The position numbers and the translations under genes are program-made. Below are positions 1 to 7,816 of a stretch of 10,500 bases of DNA, one piece after another. The first letter of the stretch is position 1, and each line of letters starts with the position of its first letter. The stretch is taken from the NCBI GenBank assembly GCA_002179805.1, contig NAVB01000434.1:1-10500 (forward strand), written 5' to 3'. This stretch comes from Acanthamoeba lenticulata. Taxonomy: Eukaryota; Discosea; Longamoebia; Acanthamoebidae. A model generated the notes under the pieces. It did not search any database and was not told where the DNA came from. It was given only the letters and a program-made list of their open reading frames with translations.

Positions 1-1
1 C

Positions 2-1648
2 TTTAGACTGCGCACAGTTTTTGAAAAGGAGTCAAAGGAGGAAGTGGAGCTGCGCAAGAAGCGTGCACAGCTGCCGCTCGCACGATGGCAGCCGCGAATC
101 GCGGACGATTACTTCTACAAGCAATTTATTGGCATGCCACGACGCCCGCCTTGGTCGTACTCCATGACGAAGCAGCAGCTCGAGGAACGCGAGAAGAACT
201 ACTTTGACAACTGGCTCGGCAACATCTACGAGCACTACCCGCGCGAGCGACTCAACTACTTCGAGCACAATCTCGAGGTGTGGCGGCAGCTCTGGCGCGT
301 CGTGGAGCGCAGCGACATTTTGGTCATCGTCGCGGACACGCGTCACCCGCTGTTCCACTTCCCCCCTTCGCTCTACACGTATGTCGCAGAAGATCACAAG
401 AAGCCCATCATGCTCGTGCTCAACAAGATCGATCTTGTGCCCGAAGATGTGCTCCATCAGTGGATGTCCTACTTTGAACAGCGCTACCCGCTCCTCAAGG
501 TCGTTAGCTTCACGTCCTACCCCAACGAGGAGACTGTCACCTTGGGCAAGGAAGCCGATATCGACATCGAGCGCAAGCGCAAGAAGCGCATCCGACGCAA
601 GTACCATGCCGTGGGCGGCAAGCAGCTCATCGAGCTCGCTGCCCGCTTTGCCCGTGAGCGCGGCATCCTGGCCGATGACAACAGCGCCGGCGTCGCCACC
701 GTCGATGACGAGGGCCAGACCGCCGAGCAACAACAACACGAACAGCCGGACGAGGGCAGCGACGATGACGACGAGTCGGACAAGGACGAGGAGGTCGCGC
801 CGGACAACATCGAGACGCTCGAGGAGGACCTCGACTACGCCGACCCAAAGACCCAGCAGGAGTACGCGCGCAAGCTCGGGTTCGTGACGATCGGCATGGT
901 GGGCCACCCCAACGTGGGCAAGTCGTCGCTCATCAACGGCCTCATCGGCAAGAAGGTCGTCAGCACGTCGTCGAGCCCGGGCCACACCAAGTACCTGCAG
1001 ACCATCTTCTACAGCAAGGGCATCCGCCTGTGCGACTGCCCGGGCCTCACCTTCCCGGCGCTCGACATGCCCAAGCCGCTCCAGGTCCTCGCCGGCCTCT
1101 ACCCGATCGCCCAAGTGCGCGAGCCCTACTCGGCCGTGGGCTTCCTCGGCGAGCGCGTGCCCGTGGAGAAGGTCTACGGCCTCACGCGCGAGGACCCCGC
1201 CAAGCCGTGGACGGCCTGGGACCTGTGCGAGCGCTACGCCGAGAAGCGCGACTACACGACGCGCCACGGCGCGTGGGACACCTACCGCGCGGGCAACGAG
1301 ATCCTCCGGGACGCGCTGGACGGGCGCGTCCTGCTCTACTTCTACCCGCCCGACACGAAAGGCGACACGCGCTACAGCGGTCGGACGGACGAACCGACGC
1401 ACACCGCGGCTGCGGACGAAGATGGTCGTGAAGGTGATGAAGACGACGGCGATGATGGTGCCGATGGCGCTCACGCGGAAGCTGATGGCACGCACGCCGA
1501 GGACGATGATGCTGCGGAAGAAGAGCCAAACGACAGCAGCGAGGAAGAAGAGGACGACGAAGAAGACGATGATGATGACGAGGAGAACGACGAGCCGCCT
1601 GCGCGCTCGCAGAATGCGTTTGCTCTGTTGGAAGAAGAATGCCCCTGA
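2..1648 (+). CDS. GNL1: GNL1-type circularly permuted GTPase, 5' partial
   Basis: The frame is open from base 2 to the TGA at 1646-1648, giving 548 visible residues; the start codon lies before the window, and the GTG at 44 is an internal Val. The G motifs come in permuted order, as in the YlqF/HSR1 family: G4 NKID at visible residues 141-144, a G5-like SFTS, then the P-loop GHPNVGKSS at 301-309, the SPGHTK G2 region and G3 DCPG at 345-348. The entry segment (EKESKEEVELRKK), the PRRPPWSY block, FEHNLEVWRQLWRV and the C-terminal NAFALLEEEC block all fit GNL1 rather than LSG1 or NOG2. There is an acidic stretch between G5 and G1 and a long Asp/Glu tail near residues 505-530. Family members bind GTP and are linked to nucleolar ribosome biogenesis. 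No intron is visible in 1.65 kb, unlike most neighbours. Confidence 0.93.
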   Translation, partial: FRLRTVFEKESKEEVELRKKRAQLPLARWQPRIADDYFYKQFIGMPRRPPWSYSMTKQQLEEREKNYFDNWLGNIYEHYPRERLNYFEHNLEVWRQLWRVVERSDILVIVADTRHPLFHFPPSLYTYVAEDHKKPIMLVLNKIDLVPEDVLHQWMSYFEQRYPLLKVVSFTSYPNEETVTLGKEADIDIERKRKKRIRRKYHAVGGKQLIELAARFARERGILADDNSAGVATVDDEGQTAEQQQHEQPDEGSDDDDESDKDEEVAPDNIETLEEDLDYADPKTQQEYARKLGFVTIGMVGHPNVGKSSLINGLIGKKVVSTSSSPGHTKYLQTIFYSKGIRLCDCPGLTFPALDMPKPLQVLAGLYPIAQVREPYSAVGFLGERVPVEKVYGLTREDPAKPWTAWDLCERYAEKRDYTTRHGAWDTYRAGNEILRDALDGRVLLYFYPPDTKGDTRYSGRTDEPTHTAAADEDGREGDEDDGDDGADGAHAEADGTHAEDDDAAEEEPNDSSEEEEDDEEDDDDDEENDEPPARSQNAFALLEEECP

Positions 1649-1843
1649 GCTCTTACTTCTCGCTCTGGGACGGTCATTGTTGTTCAAGATAAAGGTTCTT
1701 TTTTGTTCATCAAACGAAAAGATGGAAAGGACCAAGGTAAACGTGGCGATGGAAAGAAAAGCGAGGCAAGTCGGTGTGATTAGGTTTTTGTTTATATTGT
1801 GTCGCACCTCCCCACCATAAATACGCCAGAACAAGTGGAGAAC
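1649..1843. other. Convergent 3' spacer between GNL1 and RPS14
   Basis: These 195 bases separate the stop codons of two genes that face each other. No canonical AATAAA is seen on either strand. An ATAAAG follows the GNL1 stop near 1688, and AATATA on the minus strand (1798-1793) follows RPS14; either could be a variant polyadenylation signal. No gene is visible. Confidence 0.5.
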
Positions 1844-2450
<607 letters not shown>

Positions 2451-2882
2451 GATTTACGTGCGTCAGTGCTGGCGGGGGATGGACGACAGCGATAGAGGAG
2501 AGAGAAAAAGAAAGAAGTCGACATTATGTGGCTTCAAATCCTCCTTTCCGGCCTGTCGGCACAAAACTGCATTATTGACATTCCACGCCAAACAACGAGA
2601 GAGGACAAGGCAGTGCCCGGTCAAGGGGTCCAAGTGGCCTGTGCGTCCTCCGCCGGCAAGTTGGGTCTTTCGAATTCGATGCTATCTTCGTGAGGTTGGG
2701 GCTTGCCCTTCCTGGCCTTGCGCCAAAGTAGTAGAGCAAAGAGAGAGGCAAGTGGACAAAAGTGGGGATGTATCAACATGTTCTGGCTACAAAAAAAGAG
2801 AGACAAGGAGAAGGAGAGCAGGAACACGTCAGCGCGTGCACGGGATGATAGGGAGGAAAAGTCTTTGTGGTCCGCGGGGCTT
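2451..2882. other. Spacer between RPS14 start and PSMB3 stop
   Basis: This stretch of 432 bases should hold the RPS14 promoter and 5' UTR and the PSMB3 3' end, both on the minus strand. The plus strand is rich in purine runs near 2494-2517, 2730-2760 and 2790-2822. Open frames on both strands look like translated low-complexity sequence with no recognisable motif. No RNA gene is seen. Confidence 0.5.
2494..2517 (-). promoter_or_regulatory. Pyrimidine tract upstream of RPS14
   Basis: On the RPS14 sense strand this is an uninterrupted 24-base run of C and T, lying about 44-67 bases before the ATG. Ribosomal-protein genes in many eukaryotes start transcription in such tracts, giving TOP-like mRNAs. 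That it marks the start site here is inference. Confidence 0.4.
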
Positions 2883-3913
2883 CTAATCCATGCGGCACTT
2901 GATATCTCTGGTGATCACCTCCGTCGGCGTCCTACACGGGTCGGCGAGATGAGAACTCCACTTCAGGCCATCACGAAAAAATGAACGTGGCAGCAGGACT
3001 ACGTACATGATGTAGACCACCGCACCCCAACCGCTGAAGGCGTCTCTGTCCACAGCAGAAATGAGGACCTGCGAGATGGTCTCAAAGAGATCATCGGGCT
3101 CCTTTAAAGGTTTCACAAGGGCACACAAACGTAAGCTCACGCCTGGCAAGAGACGACGTAGAGGATAAAAGTAAAGGACGAGCCGTACAAGGTCGGGCTT
3201 CCACAGGGACTCGCTCATGCCGTAGAGGGCCTCAGAACAGGTGCCGGCCACGACCGAGTCCTTGGCGAGGAGAGGCGCGCCGATGAGGTCCATGGCCGCG
3301 ATGAAGGGCGTGTTGTCGGGGCCCTGCAGGCCAGCGATCACGGGCTCCACGAAGTAGGGACCGAATCGCTTCTCGTAGAGCATGTTGGAGACGAGGTTGG
3401 CGACGGTTTCGGGCTCCATCTCGCGGTTTTCACGCAGTTTGTACAGATTGTGGCGGAACTGGAAGCGATTGAACCTGGAGGACCCGAAAGAGACCATGAA
3501 CGTGCTGCAAGGAAGGAGGCAAAGTGCAAGCCGGTAGCGTACAGCGTCTGGGCATCTGAGATCAAGCCAGAGAGACCCACAAAGGTCTTGGAGTTGAGCT
3601 GCTGAACTTTGGGCAAGTTGAAAGCCAAAGTTTGGTGCTGGATACCAAACCGCTTGTCGCTGTGGGCAAATGGACCTTAGATCACTGCAATTCTGCGCAC
3701 ATTGACGGGGGGGGGTACCAAGCGATGGCAACGCAGTTCTTGCCAGTCATGGCAATGATGGCACCACCATTGTATGCAAGGATAGACTGTGACGGGCCAC
3801 AAGGATGGAGGAAAATGAGATGACTTAAATGGATGAAGCAAAACAGTCACGGCAAAAAAAAAGCATGTGCGAGATGAAGCGACAATCTACTGTCGGCAGC
3901 GCTTGCGTACCAT
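2883..3913 (-). CDS. PSMB3: 20S proteasome subunit beta-3
   Basis: This is the inactive beta-3 subunit of the proteasome core inner ring. Minus-strand coding exons are 3913-3911 (ATG only), 3786-3719, 3659-3543, 3474-3189, 3101-3007 and 2931-2883 (TAG at 2885-2883). They total 618 nt, or 205 residues, exactly the human length. Introns measure 124, 59, 68, 87 and 75 nt; donors are GTACGC, GTACCC, GTACGC, GTACGG and GTACGT, and all end in AG. The product begins M-SILAYNGGA, so there is no propeptide and no catalytic Thr, as expected for beta-3. Diagnostic blocks are DKRFGIQ, LYEKRFGPYFVEPVIAGL (from residue 95), SEALYGMSESLW, LFETISQ and the C-terminal MD. The gene lies head to head with PSMD6. 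Introns 4 and 5 are multiples of three without stops, so a single unspliced frame runs across exons 4 to 6. Confidence 0.96.
3707..3715. repeat. Nine-base C/G homopolymer at a splice donor
   Basis: The plus strand reads nine G. On the PSMB3 sense strand this is GTAC-C8, with the ninth C belonging to the GTAC itself, right at the 5' end of the 59-nt intron 2. It is the only long G/C run noticed in the window and could vary in length between isolates. Confidence 0.8.
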
Positions 3914-4180
3914 GATGTAGGGAGGCGCCGATTCACTTCACAAAAGCCAACTTGATTGATTCAGTCCAGCACAAGCCCACAACACCAAGTCGTGCGTGTG
4001 TTGGCTCCAGCCAAACTCGACGTGTTGTGCTGTGTCGACAAAAGGCAAAAAAGGCGTCGACAAAACGCACAGCGAAGAGCGACTTGGCAGCGAAACACCA
4101 CAGATCGACACAGAGAGCCTTCGCTCTCATCATTTTTGCCTTCACATCGCGCCGCTGTTTGAATTGAAAGACAAAGAAAG
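3914..4180. promoter_or_regulatory. Bidirectional promoter spacer, PSMB3/PSMD6
   Basis: These 267 bases lie between the start codons of two divergent proteasome genes, so they must serve both promoters and both 5' UTRs. Repeated elements are visible. GTCGACAAAA occurs at 4034-4043 and 4056-4065, starts 22 bp apart. AAGGCAAAA occurs at 4042-4050 on plus and at 4142-4134 on minus. TTGGCT-CC-AGCCAA is an inverted repeat at 4001-4014. The GGCAAA core is shared with the yeast proteasome element PACE (GGTGGCAAA), but the match is partial and the link is inference. No clear TATA box is seen. Confidence 0.6.
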
Positions 4181-5751
4181 ATGGCTACGCTCTCGATCAC
4201 CGAGGAGGAGGCTTCCATGCCCAAGAATCCTGACCTCGAGCTGGCACAGAAGAAGTATTTGCTCACTCTGAACGACGAAATTGTGTCGCCTGAGGAGAAG
4301 CAGACGATCAAGGACCAGCTCATTGAAGCGATTAAGAAGGACAGTACGTTTGCACAGGCCTCTTGTTTGTCTGCACTGCGATCTCTGTGCAGCTGCATCC
4401 TTGTGTGCAGACACTGATCAGCTGTTGGACTGCAGATATGTTGCCTTTCTACCAGGCTCTTTGTGAGCAGTTCAAATGGAAGAGCGACACTACTCTGATT
4501 GAAACGATGAAGGCTGAGATTGAGAAGAAGGTGAAGGAATTGAACGACACGATTGCCGATGCCGAGGAGAATCTTGGTGAGAGTGAAGTGCGCGAGGGCT
4601 TCCTTGCGAGGGCCGACTTCTACTGCAGAATCGGCGACAAGGAGAAGGCCATCCAGGCTTTCAGGGAGACCACAGAGAAGACTGTCGGTCTTGGCCAGAA
4701 GCTGGACATCTTGTTCACCCTCATTCGCATGGGCTTCTTCTGGAACGACGACGATCTCGTCACCAGAAACATCGAAAAGGCCAAGAGGTGCGCACCTTCT
4801 GCTGCAGTTGTTGCTGCTCGTGCTTCATGCTGCCCAACTCGGGTCGTGCAGCGCTTCACAACAAATCGTTTTCTTACGCGCCGCTCATCTTCATGTTGTT
4901 CTACACGCGGCCGCTACCAGCATGATCGAGCAGGGCGGCGACTGGGACCGGAGGAACAGACTCAAGGTTTACGAGGCCCTTTACAACGCGTCCATCCGTA
5001 GGTTCTCGGAGGCGGCCACGCTCTTCCTCGAGGGGCTCGCCACCTTCACCTCCTACGAGCTTTGCACATACAACCAGTTCATCAGCTACGCCATCCTCAT
5101 GTCGGCCGTCTCCATCGACCGCGTCAACCTCAAGAAGAAGGTCATTGACGCGCCCGAGGTTCTGGCGGTCATCAACGACCCCGAGCTCAACAGGGTGGGC
5201 GACCTCATCAACTCCCTCTACAACAGCGAATACGCCACCTTCTTCCAGAGCTTGGGTACGTTCTACTTTCTTGTACGTCTGCTACTTTGAGGTCTCGTCC
5301 TGAGGTTCTTCTTCTTCTTCTTTTCTTCTGCTTTGTTCAGCTGAGGTGACCGATAAGCTCAAGCGGGACCGCTACTTGGCCGTGCACGTGCGATACTACT
5401 GCCGGGAGATGAGGATCAAGGCCTACGCGCAGCTGCTCGACTCCTACCGCAGCGTGCGCATCGACTCCATGGCCAAGGCCTTTGGTGTCACCGACGAGTT
5501 CCTCGACAGGTGCGCCGGCTCGCCAGTCTAGACTGTAGTCGCCTCGCCTCGCTGACGTTGTGTGGTGCCTTGACAGGGAGCTGTCGCGGTTCATCGCGTC
5601 GAACCGCCTGCACTGCAAGATCGACAAGGTGGACGGGATCGTCGAGACCACGCGCCCCGACTCCAAGAACGCACAGTACCAGGAGATGCTCAAGTGCGGT
5701 GACGCCCTTCTCAACCGCGTCTCCAAGCTCTCCAGGATCATCAACCTGTAA
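4181..5751 (+). CDS. PSMD6: 26S proteasome lid subunit Rpn7 (PSMD6)
   Basis: This is the 19S regulatory-particle lid subunit Rpn7, a PCI-domain scaffold protein. Exons are 4181-4343, 4436-4787, 4921-5255, 5341-5509 and 5577-5751 (TAA). They join to 1194 nt, or 397 residues, against about 389 in human. Introns are 92, 133, 85 and 67 nt with donors GTACGT, GTGCGC, GTACGT and GTGCGC. Recognisable blocks are [39 protein letters not shown] (from residue 177), [23 protein letters not shown] and, at the end of the PCI domain, [18 protein letters not shown] and ETTRPDSKN. The N-terminal half is the helical-repeat region and the C-terminal half the PCI domain. The start is the first ATG in a purine-rich leader. 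The codons split across each junction restore family-consistent residues (N, S, A, R). Confidence 0.95.
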
Positions 5752-5850
5752 AGCCCTTCTTCTACTCCCCTACCTTCTTCCTCTACTTCATAAACAAGTC
5801 CTTCAACAACAAGAATTCTTTTCTTATTGAGGCCGCAACAAGAAAGGCAA

Positions 5851-6381
5851 CTACTCGTTCCAGGGCTTGCTCGAGGCAGGCGCAGAGTCGGGGTGGTGCG
5901 GGCTTGCGCTGGCCTCCTCGAACATGGTCAAGAGGTCCACTTGAACACCGGCTTGGTGTTGCCAGTCGAGGATGGTGTCGGCGAGGCTGAAGTTCTTCAC
6001 GTTCACATCGTCGTAGGCGTCGATCGCCCAGAGGCCCTCCGAGTAGATGGCGCCAATGATGACGGTCAGCTCCGCCTGCGCGTGGCTCAGCCTACAACTG
6101 TTGCCGTTGCGCTGCCGCACCGCCTCGCTAGCGTCCTTGGTTAGCAAACCATGTAGAGCACGAAAGATGGCCAAAGCGTGGTCGGGGTGGTTGAGTAGCG
6201 CCGCTGCGCGGTGCGCAAAGCGGTGGCTCACCTGCTGAAGCAGCGGCAGTGGATCAAAGTCGGGGTCGTCCAGGCCGGCCTCAGCAGCACGCAAGTCGGT
6301 CTCAATCTGTTCCAAGTCTTGCTGGACGTCGGGGAATTGGTTAACTGGCTGGCCGTCGAGAGCAGGGCGAGTGGGCTCCAT
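5851..6381 (-). CDS. Unrecognised protein, 176 residues
   Basis: An open frame runs from ATG 6381-6379 to TAG 5853-5851. An in-frame TGA lies upstream with no other ATG between, and the start sits in a good context (GCCATGG). I do not recognise the family. The N-terminal third looks helical and possibly coiled-coil (DVQQDLEQIETDLRAAEAGL). The middle has a leucine/histidine-rich helix, and the C-terminal part has the ordered-looking segments LTVIIGAIYSEGLWAIDAY and TILDWQHQAGVQVDLLTMF, then a Pro/Ser tail. No signal peptide or membrane span is seen. A frame-neutral 45-nt intron, 6120-6076 (GTGCGG..CGCAG), is possible and would give 161 residues, but it would be shorter than any other intron here. 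The gene converges on PSMD6, with 99 bp between the stops. Composition supports a real gene; function is unknown. Confidence 0.6.
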   Translation of the reverse strand: MEPTRPALDGQPVNQFPDVQQDLEQIETDLRAAEAGLDDPDFDPLPLLQQVSHRFAHRAAALLNHPDHALAIFRALHGLLTKDASEAVRQRNGNSCRLSHAQAELTVIIGAIYSEGLWAIDAYDDVNVKNFSLADTILDWQHQAGVQVDLLTMFEEASASPHHPDSAPASSKPWNE

Positions 6382-6952
6382 GGCTGGGCAAACGGGTTGG
6401 CTTCTTGAGTGTGACGTTCTGTATATGCGGCGGGTAGTTGAGAAAAGGAAACCTGAGCTTGCCTCCCCTCAACGCCCGGTCGGCGTGGTCGGGTATTGGC
6501 TGGGACAAGGTCAGGAGCAGCTGGTGTTGGCTCTGTGCAGAGCCACTGCCCGGCACCCGACCATACCATTGGCCGCTTCTTCGGAATGTACTCCGAAATC
6601 GTAACAGGAATTTGGAGTTAATTTTTAATTCTGGAACATTTTGCCCGCATAAATGGGCCAATACAATTTTCTGAAGCAGATCACCTCGGCCGAGGAAAGG
6701 CACCGCGGCGGTCTTCCAGCCAAGTCAAGGACAGCGACGCTCAACCAGCCCTAAGACCAAGGGTCTCGAAAAGATGGTGACTATGACTTCTTGCCCAGCC
6801 TTCTCCTTATGGCCAGTTCTCACAACATATATCAGATTCCGATCCTGACAGGGGGTGCTGTCTGCACTTAATTGCTAGTGGCCCTACCATAATATAATTA
6901 CTATGGCCAAAACGGGCAGATCGCATAGTTCCACGCAGACCAGACAGTGCAC
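6382..6952. other. 571-bp spacer between divergent unknown genes
   Basis: This separates the starts of the 5851-6381 (-) and 6953-7623 (+) genes and probably contains both promoters. It is more AT-rich than its surroundings around 6600-6660 and 6820-6905. An imperfect palindrome CCATA..TATGG sits at 6887-6906. A 33-codon plus frame, ATG 6653 to TAA 6754, has no recognisable features. A possible 5' UTR splice acceptor (CCACGCAG) lies just before the 6953 start. No tRNA, 5S rRNA or snoRNA could be recognised. Confidence 0.45.
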
Positions 6953-7623
6953 ATGGCCACAGGAAAGACGAAGGAGAGGATGTTTGGCGCGTCCTACATG
7001 ACGGTCAAGTCATGGAATGAGTGGGGCAACTGGGAGGAGACGGGCTCAATTACACTCACCTTTCGCAGCACCATCGATAACACCACCTGGACCGTGCGTT
7101 GCCGCAAGGCCTCCCGCATGGTCCAGTTTGATCCACACAAGCACCTCCGCGTGGAGACCGAGAGCATAATCGACGTGGGCGCCATCACTCAGGTACAGGA
7201 GAGGAAAAGGACGCTCTGGGCCACTTGGCAAATGACTCAGTTCCACATACCCGTCCCATGTTGCAGGCTCTTAACCGGAACGACCTCACCTTCCTGGAGT
7301 TTACTGAGGGGTGGAATGACCGGAATGGGCGAGGTTGCAATCCTTCCTACTACCTTGAAGGAGAGGGGGACCCGAGGGTGCCGATGTGCTTCGCATTCGG
7401 GTATCGTCTGTCTCCAGAACAACGGCGACGCGAATGGCTTCGGGTGTTCCTCTGGCTGATACCGACGCTCGGCACTTCTTTCTTCTTCCTTCTTCAAGAA
7501 CCGTACCGAAACATGGACGCCGAGTTTGACGTGATTGAGTGCCCGGTGAAGGTCGACCTCTCCAACCTGGAACTGACGCAAATCCTCGCCCAAGTAGAAC
7601 ACACGCACTATGTCCGCCACTGA
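6953..7623 (+). CDS. Unrecognised spliced protein
   Basis: Exon 1 runs from ATG 6953 to 7192. Intron 1, 7193-7266 (74 nt, GTACAG..TTGCAG), is phase 0 and joins DVGAITQ to ALNRNDLTFLEF. Downstream the frame is open to TGA 7621-7623. A second intron is likely, because the unspliced frame carries a hydrophobic run (LRVFLWLIPTLGTSFFFLL) that is simply the translation of a pyrimidine-rich acceptor ending at TTCAAG, 7498. The best-fitting donor is C|GTCTGT at 7406, which gives a 93-nt, frame-neutral intron and a 167-residue product; with it retained the product is 198 residues. The ordered segments (GSITLTFRS, TTWTVRCRKASRMVQFDP, EFDVIECPVKVDLSNLEL) look beta-rich and soluble. The upstream frame closes at TAG 6926-6928, so the 5' end could also lie in an unseen exon. 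I do not recognise the family. Confidence 0.55.
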
Positions 7624-7811
7624 GGGACCACATAAAGTTGTTTTTTGAATGAGTCAAGTAGCATGGCTTTTGTTGATGGCCAGATTCTCTACATTTCTCA
7701 GGCCTCACGTAGTGGTAGTGTTGTGTCTTTGTGGTGTTGTGGTGGTCGCAAAGCACCACACACGCGCTGGGAGCAACTGTTTTAGGGCTGAAGACAAGAC
7801 AAAGAGATCAT
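7624..7811. other. Convergent 3' spacer before the RPE stop
   Basis: These 188 bases lie between the ends of the 6953-7623 (+) gene and RPE (-). They are GTG/TTG-rich on plus around 7709-7747. They hold a hairpin with 7-bp arms, TGTGGTG (7738-7744) and CACCACA (7754-7760), around a 9-base loop. A weak CATAAA follows the plus-strand stop near 7630. No gene is visible. Confidence 0.5.
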
Positions 7812-7816
7812 TTATT
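7811..7816 (-). terminator. AATAAA overlapping the RPE stop codon
   Basis: On the minus strand the last codons read CAA TAA A. The canonical polyadenylation hexamer AATAAA therefore spans the final Gln codon and the TAA stop (7814-7812). If used, the 3' UTR would be only about 10-30 nt. Confidence 0.55.

Noticed and set aside
44..46. GTG as the start codon of the GNL1 frame
   Set aside because: The frame stays open to the window edge and the upstream residues match the GNL1 family, so this is an internal Val in a 5'-truncated gene.
32..1834. A 600-codon open frame antisense to GNL1
   Set aside because: It is the complement of a GC-biased coding region, where stops on the opposite strand are rare. 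Its product is Val/Arg/Leu-rich without any motif, and the plus frame is clearly GNL1.
5851..6381. A new defence or mobile system made of the two unknown genes
   Set aside because: There are no repeats, integrase, nuclease or toxin-like motifs, and the genes are divergent and surrounded by housekeeping genes with normal eukaryotic structure.
6653..6754. A 33-codon small frame (MGQYNFLKQ...)
   Set aside because: It is too short, has no recognised relatives, and cannot be joined convincingly to the 6953 gene with any donor in the local style.
6700..6952. A possible tRNA, snoRNA or 5S rRNA in the long spacer
   Set aside because: No A/B boxes, no paired C and D boxes, and no recognisable 5S core were found.
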